A DNA stretch of 30,103 nucleotides from Ruminococcaceae bacterium UBA2857 (lineage in GTDB: Bacteria; Bacillota; Clostridia; Oscillospirales; Acutalibacteraceae): contig DEFH01000039.1 of the NCBI GenBank assembly GCA_002350705.1, positions 1 through 30,103 of the forward strand. The letters run 5' to 3'. The position numbers were made by a program, and so were the translations under genes. Below, one piece after another: positions 7,938 through 16,649 of the stretch. The notes under the pieces are model-generated. The model was not told where the DNA came from. It worked only from the letters and a program-made list of their open reading frames with translations, and did not search any database. The stretch's first letter is position 1; the number at the start of each line of letters is the position of its first letter.

Positions 7938-10900
7938 TTAGTCTTTCTGCACTTTTTCACGGTTGACGTACCAATAAGCAAGTCCGCATGATACCATGCC
8001 CAGAAGCAACAGGACAAAAGTCCATCTCATGTCTTCAAAACCTGCTGCCGGAAGTTCATAAGGCGTGAAAATTTCCTGATTGATAAATGCTACTACTGTG
8101 GGACCTTTTTCGATAATCCCTTGTGTATTATCGGGAATGATTTGTTCAAAGCCTGTCATCTCAGACGACTCTGCTACCGTGTACTGATAGCCGACAAGAA
8201 TATTTTCGATTGTCACGCTCTCGTCATCAGACAGTTGGAAAGTGGCAGCACCATTGACAAAATCAAGGGTTCCTTTGGTTTCCGTACCACCGGAAACAGT
8301 GGTAATGTCATAGGAAACGGTACCTGTCAAAAGTGTTCCCGTGTCATCTTTCAATGTCACAGTAAAATCAAATTTCAAAGCCTTGTAAGCATCCGAAATT
8401 TCATCTGTGCCGGTAAAATTTTTGACATTCTTGGAAACAGTCAGACTGCCAAACTCCGGTTCAGGCTGTGTATATGTATTGCCGATTGTGGCAGCAGATG
8501 CATTTTCACCGATTTCACCTGTTTTGACACCGTCATTCGACCAGTTCTCCTTTGCAGTTATTTCTCTTACAGTATACCGTGTACCGTATGGAATTCCATC
8601 GATCGTAACCGGCTTATTAACACTTACCCACACAGTAAAGCTGTTTTTGTTGTCCATGTTGTCTATCATATCGGAAGGAGTCGTTGTGAATGTATACATT
8701 TCCAAATCAACACCTGTCGGAGCGGAGAGTGTTACCTCAAACTTAAACGGTGTATTTTCATCAACATCTGTATTGGAATAATCATCTCCCAAAAGCTCCT
8801 TGGAAAGCGTAAGAGAGTTTGTCAGACGGGTATTGACAACCGTTTCCTGATTCTCCGCTGCAGGAGTGATGTTCGTATGAGTCTCATCAAATGTTCCCTC
8901 ATGTACACTCTGGTCGGTTGCGGCTGAGTTGCCGTTTTCTTCCTGCTTATAGTTGGAATCGGCTTTAATCACTTCCGTAACCGTATACTTTGTGCCATAG
9001 GGAACGCCCTGAATCGTCAGCGTTTCATCACGTTTCAGAGTAAATGTACCGTCAGTACCCAAAGTCACCGTCTTACCGTTGACGGTAGCCTCGACAGCGG
9101 GATAATTGGTAACATTCATGTCCTTGACACCGAATACATCATACAGCCTGATGGTAAATTCAAACTCATCTGTTACATTGTCATTCGGGTTCAGCTGTTT
9201 GGTAACCGTAATCGCACCGACTTTCGGAGTGTTGACAAAAGTTTCGGTAATCTGGACAGGCTCTTTTTCATCAACATTGCCTGTATTCTGATAAGCATAA
9301 TTCGTGTCAGTCATAGCACCCGACAAGATTGTATTTCCGCCCTTGTCAACAACCGTTACGGTTGTGGAATAATACTCGGATACGGTGCGTCCCAAGTCGC
9401 TGTCAAATGTTTCGGGAGTTGTTCCTCTTGTGACGGTTTTCAGTCCATTAAGCTGATTGACAGTCATGGTACTGCCCTTTTTGAACTGTTTCAGGAACTC
9501 TGCGGAAGATTCCTTGTTATCTGTACCGTACATAAGACGGAAAGTACCATTGCCGTCAGTTGTACCAACAAGGCGGTTGGTATCCGTTCCGGATATAACG
9601 CTTGCCATTTCATCGGTCCAGTTGTAATTGACATTCTTGACAGCATCGCCCTGAGTGGGAGCAAAATCATTCTCCTGATATTTTGTAGTACTGCCGGAAT
9701 GGTCAAATGCTGCACTTGTCCAACCTGTGATCTTATAGGTTGCACCCTCTTCAAATGTACCTATATCTGCCGTATTCCAAGCGGTATCACTGGATGTTGC
9801 AAGCCTTTGGAAATCAACTTTGGTATATCCTCCACTGACATCAAATCGATAGAGATAATCCCCTACTTTTTCACCTACAACGATTTTGTCGGCAAGTCCG
9901 TCACCCGACAGCTTTGCCCCCATTCGGGCATTGTCAGCGTTCCATTTCTTGCCGTTCAATGTTTCGCTAATATCGAGGTAAATATACGGAATATATTCAT
10001 TTTTTCCTGAAAGGAGTGCTTTCTGACCGAGGTTGTCACGCTGATAATAGTTGTATGTAGGAGAAAGGATACCGCTGTCGCCTTCTTCGGTGGAACCGCT
10101 GTTTGCTATTTTGTAGTTGAATACATCATAATCAGCAGCTTTTTGGGTCAGTTCCATCAAGCCCTTGTTAATGCCTGCGGAATCAAAGTCCGTCACTTCT
10201 TTGACTTTAAGATAGTTGTTATTAATATTGGAGAAATTGAATCTTACCAGCAAGTCGGATTCATACATACCACGTTCCATATAGAACATTCTGAGAGTAT
10301 GTACTTTATCTTCATTATAGGTATCGTTTTCATTGAATGTACCCGGTACCATGACATCCTGAAGATTCACCACTTTCTGACCGCTGAGATGGCCTTCTAC
10401 ATTATCTTTGTTGCCGCCTTCTCCGATATGGATCGCATCATTGGCATAAGCTTTTCTATCGGCAAAATCAATGATGCCTGTCGTATCCTTGTGGTCGCCG
10501 CCCAGGTCAAGAACGAGCTGATCATCAATAAATACCCACACATCATCGTCACCCATGAACTCAAAGGTAGCATTGACAGATTTTCCTGTACGCTTGCCAT
10601 TTTTATCATAGGTATCAACTTTACCGTCGGAACGAATCTGGAAACTCATTTCAAAAGTCATACCAAAACCCAGATTGTTCCTTGGAGAGTCATTTTCTTT
10701 ATTAAACGGAAGATAGCTGATTGTGCCATCATCATGGGTTGTTGTAGACTGAGACTTGATGGCAGTCGTTGTTTCCTGATATGTACCGGTTTTTTTGGCA
10801 TCATCCGGCTGAAAATAAAGACTGTACTTGTCTCCCTCTTTGGAGTTGAACTGATAATACTTTGCCGTTCCCACACCATCACCGTAAACTTTGGAAGCAT

Positions 10901-11909
10901 CCACGTTGATTTCATAAAACGGAAAATCAATATCATGCCAGTATTTTACCAGTCCCGGGTGATTATCTGCCCAGTCATCACTGAAATAAGGCAGTGTCAC
11001 ACCATTTTGGGAAATAGTTCCATCTTTCAGCGTATTATCAACCAATCCCTGAACAGAGGAATCGAAATTGATTATATTATTATGGCTGGTATCCGCTCTC
11101 TGGGAAATATTCGCCTGCCAATAGAAATTACTGTAGGCGGCCTTGTTTCCTCCATTGTAGTTGCTTCCATAATCTCCCAGATAGAAACAGCCGAAATAGA
11201 GCGGTACTTCATAGGGACAGGTATCGCTTGTAAGAGCTAGAGCCGTTCCCTCTGTGATATTGTCTTTGTAGAAAGAATAGGATTTGCCTTTCTCCAAAGT
11301 TTTGTAAACCGTGTTGGTATGCCAAGAATTGCCGTTTCCGTTGATAATGAACTGATCGGGAACAAATCCAATATCATCATATTTCACGGTATACACATAT
11401 TTTCCGAGAGAGGAATCATATGTCATAGCTGCTCCAGGAGAGCCGTTATTTTTTCCTTCTCCGAACAACTGGACTTTAATATCATTGTTGCTGGCTTGAT
11501 CACTCTCATACATAATAGTCAGGTTTTCCGAAGAGGAAGAAATTACCTGTTGAGAGATTGCCCTGTTCAAAATGGTATACGGATCTGTATAACCCGATGC
11601 TGTGGAATAGATCGTTTCACCCTTGATTTCATTATCCGAACGGTAATCATACAGGCTGGATTTAGCAGTAAAGATATTACCCGTATAGGTATAGTCCAGA
11701 TAGCCGTTGGATGCTTTTGAAATACTTCTGCCCTCAATGGTAGTATTTCCCGTCTGACCGGCGTTTAGTACAGAGCTTGTCTTGGTAGAAGTACTCTCGT
11801 TACCTGCCGCCTGTACAAGAGGGGCAGATGAAAATACGCCCGTCAACGGAACGGCTGCCGCTGCCAGAACAGCCAGCAGTTTTCTGCCGACAGTATGGAA
11901 CTTATTCAT
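7938..11909 (-). CDS. Giant sortase-anchored fibro-slime adhesin (probable pilus tip or shaft-associated protein)
   Basis: About 1323 residues. A signal peptide ends near the AAA and VQAAG residues (about 1-35). The central region, about 370-560, is a fibro-slime domain, recognisable by GDDDVWVFIDDQLVLDLGG and H-L-R-M-F-Y-M-E-R; this PA14-related module is common in clostridial surface proteins. Three Cna-B-like repeats (DUF7601 type) begin near residues 900, 1031 and 1151, each ending in YGT(K/R)YTV or YQYTV followed by an E. The C-terminus has LPAAG (about 1286-1290), a hydrophobic stretch and a basic tail, so the sorting signal has Ala where Thr is usual. ATG at 11909 is preferred because GGAGG lies 9 bases upstream; ATG at 11915 is only 3 bases from it. 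The start overlaps the end of the minor pilin gene. The ligand is unknown. Confidence 0.9.
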   Translation of the reverse strand: MNKFHTVGRKLLAVLAAAAVPLTGVFSSAPLVQAAGNESTSTKTSSVLNAGQTGNTTIEGRSISKASNGYLDYTYTGNIFTAKSSLYDYRSDNEIKGETIYSTASGYTDPYTILNRAISQQVISSSSENLTIMYESDQASNNDIKVQLFGEGKNNGSPGAAMTYDSSLGKYVYTVKYDDIGFVPDQFIINGNGNSWHTNTVYKTLEKGKSYSFYKDNITEGTALALTSDTCPYEVPLYFGCFYLGDYGSNYNGGNKAAYSNFYWQANISQRADTSHNNIINFDSSVQGLVDNTLKDGTISQNGVTLPYFSDDWADNHPGLVKYWHDIDFPFYEINVDASKVYGDGVGTAKYYQFNSKEGDKYSLYFQPDDAKKTGTYQETTTAIKSQSTTTHDDGTISYLPFNKENDSPRNNLGFGMTFEMSFQIRSDGKVDTYDKNGKRTGKSVNATFEFMGDDDVWVFIDDQLVLDLGGDHKDTTGIIDFADRKAYANDAIHIGEGGNKDNVEGHLSGQKVVNLQDVMVPGTFNENDTYNEDKVHTLRMFYMERGMYESDLLVRFNFSNINNNYLKVKEVTDFDSAGINKGLMELTQKAADYDVFNYKIANSGSTEEGDSGILSPTYNYYQRDNLGQKALLSGKNEYIPYIYLDISETLNGKKWNADNARMGAKLSGDGLADKIVVGEKVGDYLYRFDVSGGYTKVDFQRLATSSDTAWNTADIGTFEEGATYKITGWTSAAFDHSGSTTKYQENDFAPTQGDAVKNVNYNWTDEMASVISGTDTNRLVGTTDGNGTFRLMYGTDNKESSAEFLKQFKKGSTMTVNQLNGLKTVTRGTTPETFDSDLGRTVSEYYSTTVTVVDKGGNTILSGAMTDTNYAYQNTGNVDEKEPVQITETFVNTPKVGAITVTKQLNPNDNVTDEFEFTIRLYDVFGVKDMNVTNYPAVEATVNGKTVTLGTDGTFTLKRDETLTIQGVPYGTKYTVTEVIKADSNYKQEENGNSAATDQSVHEGTFDETHTNITPAAENQETVVNTRLTNSLTLSKELLGDDYSNTDVDENTPFKFEVTLSAPTGVDLEMYTFTTTPSDMIDNMDNKNSFTVWVSVNKPVTIDGIPYGTRYTVREITAKENWSNDGVKTGEIGENASAATIGNTYTQPEPEFGSLTVSKNVKNFTGTDEISDAYKALKFDFTVTLKDDTGTLLTGTVSYDITTVSGGTETKGTLDFVNGAATFQLSDDESVTIENILVGYQYTVAESSEMTGFEQIIPDNTQGIIEKGPTVVAFINQEIFTPYELPAAGFEDMRWTFVLLLLGMVSCGLAYWYVNREKVQKD

Positions 11910-12792
11910 TTTCATCCGCCTCCTTCTTTTTGGATTTTACCATCGTGATGCACACAATGATCAGTGATATGCCCCATAGGCCTGCCATCCACAGATTGAC
12001 AGACGCATCACCTGTCCAGACAGAACTGCTTTCCTGCGGCTGTGAGCTCGAGCTTTGAGGATAAGAACTTTCGGGACGTGAAATTGCAGGCTGAGACTCT
12101 TTTTGAGATTCCTCCGGCTTGGAATATTCACCGCTTGCCTGTGAAACTTCACTCGGAGTATCGGAATATTCACCGCTTCCCTGTGAGACTTCACCGGGAG
12201 TATCGGAAGAAACCTTGGTTTTCGGTTCGGAAAGGACATCATACAGCCATTCATTGACATCCGTATAGTTGACTGCCAACGGAACCGAAATCAGATAGGG
12301 GGCAAATGTCTGGAACTTTCCGGCAGTGCCGCTTTTGGAAATTTCCCTGACCAGATACATTCCCTGTTCCAGATCATTGAAAGTACATTTTCCCTGGGTG
12401 TCTGTCACAGCTGTTCCGTTAGGAGTATTCACAAGATCCGCCAGTTTTTCGGAAAGTTGCACCGACTCCGTTACAGTGATTCCGTCAAAGGTTACATCCT
12501 TACCTTTGCTTGTTTTCTGTAGGGAGGAATATTCCTCTGACAGGGTATAGTCGGCAGAGCCGCCGTGTGTCTGTAAATCAGCCACTTTATAGACAGCAAC
12601 CTCTGCACCGTCGATAGGTGTATCAACACCATTGATTTGCGTATAGAAATAGATTGTCAGACTTTTTGCCCGACTTGTATCAAGGTCAGGCATATAATTA
12701 TCGTTTGCAGCATGAATCACTGCAGGTTCGGTCATAACAAAAAGCATTACTGTTAACAATGAGATAAATACTGAAAAACATTTTAATTTCAT
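11902..12792 (-). CDS. Minor pilin (SpaA/Cna-B-like) with degenerate sorting signal
   Basis: 296 residues. A signal peptide (MKLKCFSVF to HAAN, about 1-27) precedes a pilin N-terminal domain (LTIYFYTQINGVDTPIDGAE) and a Cna-B-like fold (DTQGKCTFNDLEQGMYLVRE). A Ser/Pro/Glu-rich linker (about 200-257) holds an imperfect duplication, GEVSQGSGEYS and SEVSQASGEYS. The C-terminus has VWTGD (about 258-262), a hydrophobic segment and a KSKKK tail; the usual LP is missing from the sorting signal. ATG at 12792 overlaps the sortase stop codon as ATGA; a longer upstream reading would lack the clear signal peptide start. The gene also overlaps the adhesin start, so translation of all three genes is linked. 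Confidence 0.85.
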   Translation of the reverse strand: MKLKCFSVFISLLTVMLFVMTEPAVIHAANDNYMPDLDTSRAKSLTIYFYTQINGVDTPIDGAEVAVYKVADLQTHGGSADYTLSEEYSSLQKTSKGKDVTFDGITVTESVQLSEKLADLVNTPNGTAVTDTQGKCTFNDLEQGMYLVREISKSGTAGKFQTFAPYLISVPLAVNYTDVNEWLYDVLSEPKTKVSSDTPGEVSQGSGEYSDTPSEVSQASGEYSKPEESQKESQPAISRPESSYPQSSSSQPQESSSVWTGDASVNLWMAGLWGISLIIVCITMVKSKKKEADENE

Positions 12793-13676
12793 GCCGAACC
12801 GCCTTTCTTTGATTTTCTTGTTTGCAGTATTTTTCGGATGGCAGTAGAAACAACCAGTATCGTAATAAAAAGCATAAATCCCACAAAAACCCATACCGCA
12901 GGATCTATCACGATTGCGTGTGATTCGATTGTTACCATGCCGTATTCATCTACCTGCGTCTGGTCAAACGGTACCCGTCTGCCCATAATCAGCAGGCGTT
13001 GTGTATTGACACCATAGGGCGTACAGGTAACGAGAGTGGCAAGGTCTTTTCCGTCTTCAATCATGAGTCCGCTGACATCTGTCGGTTCAATGACTCTGAT
13101 GTCATATATTTGATAGGCGAGCACCTGATCGAAAACATGGATATAAAACTTATTGCCGATCTCCATCTTGTCAAGATCGGAAAAAAATTTCTGATTTGGC
13201 AGACCTCTGTGTCCTGTAAGCACCGTATGGGTATTTTCACCGCCTGTCGGAAGAGAGCTTCCGTGAATATGACCGACTCCCAGACCGAGCGACACCTCTG
13301 TCGAATAGTGATAGACAGGTTCCGTCACACCGATTTTGGGAATCTCGACATATCCCATAATACCGTTGCCCGTAAAGTTCAGCAGTGTTTCGTAATAGTC
13401 ATCGGGTTCATACTCGGCATCGGTCACGATATTTCTGTTCTGTGTAATGAGGTACTCGTTATAGTCGGAGGCTTTTTTGATAGCCGCCTCATACTCGGAA
13501 CGATCAATATTCACTACTTTTTCATTGTATTCCGTAATCAGCAAAGAATCACGGTATCTGTTCCATCTGTCGCTGATGACAGGGTACAGCAAGGCAACTG
13601 TACAGAGCAGAAAGCCTATGATTGAGATCACAGAAATCAATACACGGATATTGCGTTTTCGTTTCCTTCGTTCCAT
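12789..13676 (-). CDS. Class C (pilus-polymerising) sortase
   Basis: 295 residues with an N-terminal membrane segment (about 11-33) and a second one near the C-terminus (about 263-284), as in class C enzymes. The catalytic triad is visible as H156 in TGHRG, C218 in TLVTCTPYG and R227 in TQRLLIMG. GHIHGSSLPTGG and LPNQKFFSDLDK also match the family. The enzyme cleaves pilin sorting signals and links the carboxyl end to a lysine of the next subunit. Start ATG at 13676 follows AAAGGGG. It sits between the major pilin and the minor pilin. It is the only sortase here, so the cell-wall-anchoring housekeeping sortase must be elsewhere. Confidence 0.96.
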   Translation of the reverse strand: MERRKRKRNIRVLISVISIIGFLLCTVALLYPVISDRWNRYRDSLLITEYNEKVVNIDRSEYEAAIKKASDYNEYLITQNRNIVTDAEYEPDDYYETLLNFTGNGIMGYVEIPKIGVTEPVYHYSTEVSLGLGVGHIHGSSLPTGGENTHTVLTGHRGLPNQKFFSDLDKMEIGNKFYIHVFDQVLAYQIYDIRVIEPTDVSGLMIEDGKDLATLVTCTPYGVNTQRLLIMGRRVPFDQTQVDEYGMVTIESHAIVIDPAVWVFVGFMLFITILVVSTAIRKILQTRKSKKGGSA

Positions 13677-13745
13677 CGAGTATCCCCTTTGTCAGACAAG
13701 CCGACAGCAAGCTGTACTGCCGGCTTATCCATTACATTAATAAAA

Positions 13746-15515
13746 TTAAGCGTTTTCTTCTTCCTTTTTCTTCTTGTTGACAATGTAGAGTGTCATGAAG
13801 CCTGCCATGCCGACAGCTGCACCGAGTGTAATAGCGATCGTACCCATACCGCCTGTTGCAGGAAGTTCGGCAAGAGGAGTATTGACGATTTCAACCTGAT
13901 CTACATTATGCTCGATTGTGTTGGTAACACTGTAATCGTCATTAACAGCAGGGGTATTCGTATAAGTTGCAGAACCGACTGCTGCACCGTCTTTCTTTGT
14001 GGAAATCGTATAACTTTCCATAATACCGGATGTAGCGTTAAGGGTTGCTGAAATGGTAATTTCATATACGCTCTCATCTTTTGCATAGGTAACGGTACCC
14101 TTAGGAGTACCTGTTTCCTTCATGTAATAAGTACCCTCATCAAGACCTTTGAAAGTGATATGACCGTTGGCATCAGACTTTGTTACATCAACAACATCCG
14201 TGAAAGCTGCATCTCTGTACAGAGTAAACTCTGCATCGGCAAGAGGCTTGTTGCTCACGCTGGTAGCTTGTCCCATCTTTCCGATACTGCCGTCCGTATC
14301 TGCGATTCCGGTACCGTTTACATATTCACCGGCGGTTGCTCTCTTTTCGGTAACCTTATTCAGTTCATAAGTTTCTTTGTTACCGCTTGCTGTTTCGGCT
14401 TTTGCGTCAATATCTGCGTCGATACCGAATGTATAGTGATATGTAACATCTGTCAGTTCATGGGTTTTTGACAGGTCGCTCGGATCGTTACTGTAATTGA
14501 GTGTAGCGACGTTCTTGTTTTCGGCATAGTTCAAAGTTGCGTTAGATGTGAAAACAGAATCATAGTTGATCTGTACAGCCTCGCCGAGATGTGCACGGAT
14601 AAAGGAATCTTTAAAGGAAACCTTAAAGTTTGTAGCAGCACCGCCGGCATTACCCGCCGTACCCGGATTTACCTTTGCACCCTGATAATAAAGGTCGAAA
14701 GTATCATCAGCTGCTGTTACAGTTTTGCCGCCTACTGTAACAGTAAGACCGTTAATGCCGGAGAAAGAATCCTTATCGAGCGTATCTGTAATCTCATATA
14801 CAAGACTGTCATCAGCACTGGTCTTAACGTAAGCGTCAGAGTAGCTGGGAATGGTCATTTCGTCGAGCTGGAAGCTGACCCTATCGCCCCATGCAACCGT
14901 ATCGCCCTGAGGGCCTTTTGTTTCTGCAGAAACGATGTCCTTGTTAAAGTCAGGTGTTTCCGATTTGATATAAGTAACATTGTTTACTTTTCTGTCAGCC
15001 ATATCAAGACTCTTATTGTTTGTTTCCAGAGTATTATCACCTTTTACATTAACGGAAACAACGCCCGGATTATAGACAACTGCTTCTGCACTTGTTACAA
15101 GGATAAGATAAACGCCTGCGGGTACATCTGCGGTATAAACGCCGTCAGTAGCAGCTGCTGTCAGTGTAGTCGTAGCAGCCACCTTGTTTTCAACGATTGC
15201 AGCAGCCATATCGGCAATCAGTTCACCCGTAATTTTGTCAGAGTACAGGTCTTCCGGCTTGCTGACAACACTTTTTACAGAATCTGCCACCTTGTAGCCG
15301 CCGAATGCAGTACCGTTGTAGGTAGCTTCCAGTACACGATAAGCAGAAACAGTGGGTTTTTCTGTTGTTTTACCCTTATCGTTTACATCAATAACGGTAA
15401 TGGTTGCTGTGTTCGTATCGCTCAATGCGGATACGGGCATTGCCATTGCGGACATACCTGCAACGGTTGCGGCTGCAAGTGCGAGAGTAAGGATTTTTAC
15501 CAAACTTTTTTTCAT
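13746..15515 (-). CDS. Major pilin subunit, LPATG-anchored (SpaA-like, isopeptide-forming)
   Basis: 589 residues. A signal peptide (about 1-31, ending in MPVSALS) is followed by pilin domains that probably form intramolecular isopeptide bonds. The Lys in PDFNKDI at the start of the second domain and the E-box-like YYMKETGTPKG in the Cna-B domain (about 430-490) are candidate residues. The C-terminus has LPATG at 551-555, a hydrophobic segment and KKKKEEE. It is first in the operon, with its own promoter, which fits the most abundant subunit. Start ATG at 15515 has GGAG 8 bases upstream. Which lysine accepts the inter-subunit bond is not certain. Confidence 0.93.
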   Translation of the reverse strand: MKKSLVKILTLALAAATVAGMSAMAMPVSALSDTNTATITVIDVNDKGKTTEKPTVSAYRVLEATYNGTAFGGYKVADSVKSVVSKPEDLYSDKITGELIADMAAAIVENKVAATTTLTAAATDGVYTADVPAGVYLILVTSAEAVVYNPGVVSVNVKGDNTLETNNKSLDMADRKVNNVTYIKSETPDFNKDIVSAETKGPQGDTVAWGDRVSFQLDEMTIPSYSDAYVKTSADDSLVYEITDTLDKDSFSGINGLTVTVGGKTVTAADDTFDLYYQGAKVNPGTAGNAGGAATNFKVSFKDSFIRAHLGEAVQINYDSVFTSNATLNYAENKNVATLNYSNDPSDLSKTHELTDVTYHYTFGIDADIDAKAETASGNKETYELNKVTEKRATAGEYVNGTGIADTDGSIGKMGQATSVSNKPLADAEFTLYRDAAFTDVVDVTKSDANGHITFKGLDEGTYYMKETGTPKGTVTYAKDESVYEITISATLNATSGIMESYTISTKKDGAAVGSATYTNTPAVNDDYSVTNTIEHNVDQVEIVNTPLAELPATGGMGTIAITLGAAVGMAGFMTLYIVNKKKKEEENA

Positions 15516-15548
15516 TTCGATTTCTCCAATCTAAAATAAAATATTTTT

Positions 15549-15577
15549 GAATGTTCCTTTTTCACCCAAAGAACATC
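15549..15577. promoter_or_regulatory. Dyad in the pilus operon leader
   Basis: ATGTTC at 15551-15556 and GAACAT at 15571-15576 form an inverted repeat about 5-30 bases downstream of the predicted pilus transcription start. It could be an operator or a leader hairpin. Confidence 0.4.
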
Positions 15578-15587
15578 CGACAGCAAC

Positions 15588-15617
15588 ATCATAACACAAA
15601 AAAACGCCATATGTCAA
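15588..15617 (-). promoter_or_regulatory. Promoter of the pilus operon
   Basis: On the minus strand TTGACA (15617-15612) is followed after 18 bases by TATGAT (15593-15588). The predicted start near 15581 leaves a leader of about 65 bases before the major pilin. AT-rich tracts lie upstream and could act as UP elements. Confidence 0.8.
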
Positions 15618-15835
15618 GTGAAACCTTAAATTTTTTTGTATATTTTTCATAATTTTCACGATATTTATAAGTAAAAATATCAAATAACAAAAAACATTCT
15701 GCAACAAATATATTTTCTTGTCATCAAACAAAAATATGTGTATTTTTCTGTCAATTCCCTTTACAAAAAAATATCTATTTTCCGTTTTTTTCATCCGCAA
15801 GTTTTAGGCAAAAAGTTGAAAATCACGGCATGATA
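15618..15835. other. AT-rich spacer between divergent promoters
   Basis: About 220 bases rich in A and T runs between the pilus and cps promoters. A reading frame of about 89 codons crosses it on the minus strand but runs through the pilus promoter and has no recognisable product. I see no RNA gene here; upstream promoter elements or regulator sites are the likeliest content. Confidence 0.5.
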
Positions 15836-15864
15836 TTGACATCCTCTCCGAGAATGATTATAAT
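15836..15864 (+). promoter_or_regulatory. Promoter of the cpsCDB-type operon
   Basis: Consensus TTGACA (15836-15841), a 17-base spacer and TATAAT (15859-15864). The predicted start is near 15871. A perfect 12-bp palindrome, ATATTATAATAT (15880-15891), lies just downstream. Confidence 0.88.
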
Positions 15865-15929
15865 TTGATAGAATTGCTTATATTATAATATTTGTCGTTT
15901 GTGGAGACGACAGGAACAGGAGTGTGTAT

Positions 15930-16649
15930 ATGGAAGAAAAAATAGAGCAGCAGTCCGAAAAAGAAATTGACCTTCGTGTCATTTTCGGTATCCTGCGAAA
16001 ATACCTGATTGCCATTATCATTGTCACTGTGATATTCGGAATAGGTGCTTATCTGTATTCCTCATTCTTTATCGCCAAGCAGTACTCTGCCAGTGCCATG
16101 ATTATTGTCAACAATAAGTCCAACGAGAAAACCACTGTCACTACTACCGAATTGACGGCCGCACAGGACCTTGCCGAAGTATATTCTATCATTATCAAGT
16201 CAGACACCGTTCTGCAGCAGGTCATCGACAATCTTCAGCTGAATATGAGCTATGAACAGCTGAATTCCCGTATCAGCGTTTCTTCCGTGAACTCTACTCA
16301 GGTCGTCAAAATCGCTATGACAAACACCAATGCCGAATTTGCCCGCAAGGTCGTTGCCGAAATCGTAGAAGTGGCTCCTCCCATCATCGTTGACAAAGTA
16401 GAGGCCGGCTCTGTAAAAGTTATCAGTGCCGCCAAAATCGACAACAGCGGAAAACCTGTCAGCCCCAATCTCAGAAGAAATGCCCTGATCGGTGCTCTGG
16501 CAGGATTGGTTCTGATCCTTCTGATCGTCTTCCTGAAAGAAATGTTCAACAATACCTTTAAAACAGAAGACGATATTCTCAATACTCTCAATGTTCCCCT
16601 GATCGGTATTATCCCTGAAGTAGACGGAAAGGAGTTCAACCAGCCATGA
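15930..16649 (+). CDS. Wzz/CpsC-type polysaccharide co-polymerase (tyrosine kinase activator)
   Basis: 239 residues with two membrane segments (about 25-46 and 172-193) enclosing an extracytoplasmic loop. The region before the second segment reads KPVSPNLRRNALIGALAG, the usual Wzz/CapA/YveK ending. In Firmicutes such proteins activate the cytoplasmic tyrosine kinase encoded next and set polysaccharide chain length. ATG at 15930 has AGGAG 7 bases upstream; an in-frame GTG at 15924 is too close to that site. The stop codon overlaps the kinase start as ATGA. Confidence 0.92.
   Translation: MEEKIEQQSEKEIDLRVIFGILRKYLIAIIIVTVIFGIGAYLYSSFFIAKQYSASAMIIVNNKSNEKTTVTTTELTAAQDLAEVYSIIIKSDTVLQQVIDNLQLNMSYEQLNSRISVSSVNSTQVVKIAMTNTNAEFARKVVAEIVEVAPPIIVDKVEAGSVKVISAAKIDNSGKPVSPNLRRNALIGALAGLVLILLIVFLKEMFNNTFKTEDDILNTLNVPLIGIIPEVDGKEFNQP

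Noticed and set aside
10143..11240. A 365-codon plus-strand frame opposite the adhesin gene
   Set aside because: It is Ile/Cys/His-rich, has no ribosome site and lies opposite a well-supported fibro-slime domain.
14589..15539. A 316-codon plus-strand frame opposite the major pilin
   Set aside because: Cys-rich shadow of the pilin codons with no recognisable domain or ribosome site.
15531..15800. An 89-codon minus-strand frame in the divergent control region
   Set aside because: It overlaps the pilus promoter and its leader, is low-complexity AT-rich DNA and has no homology I recognise.
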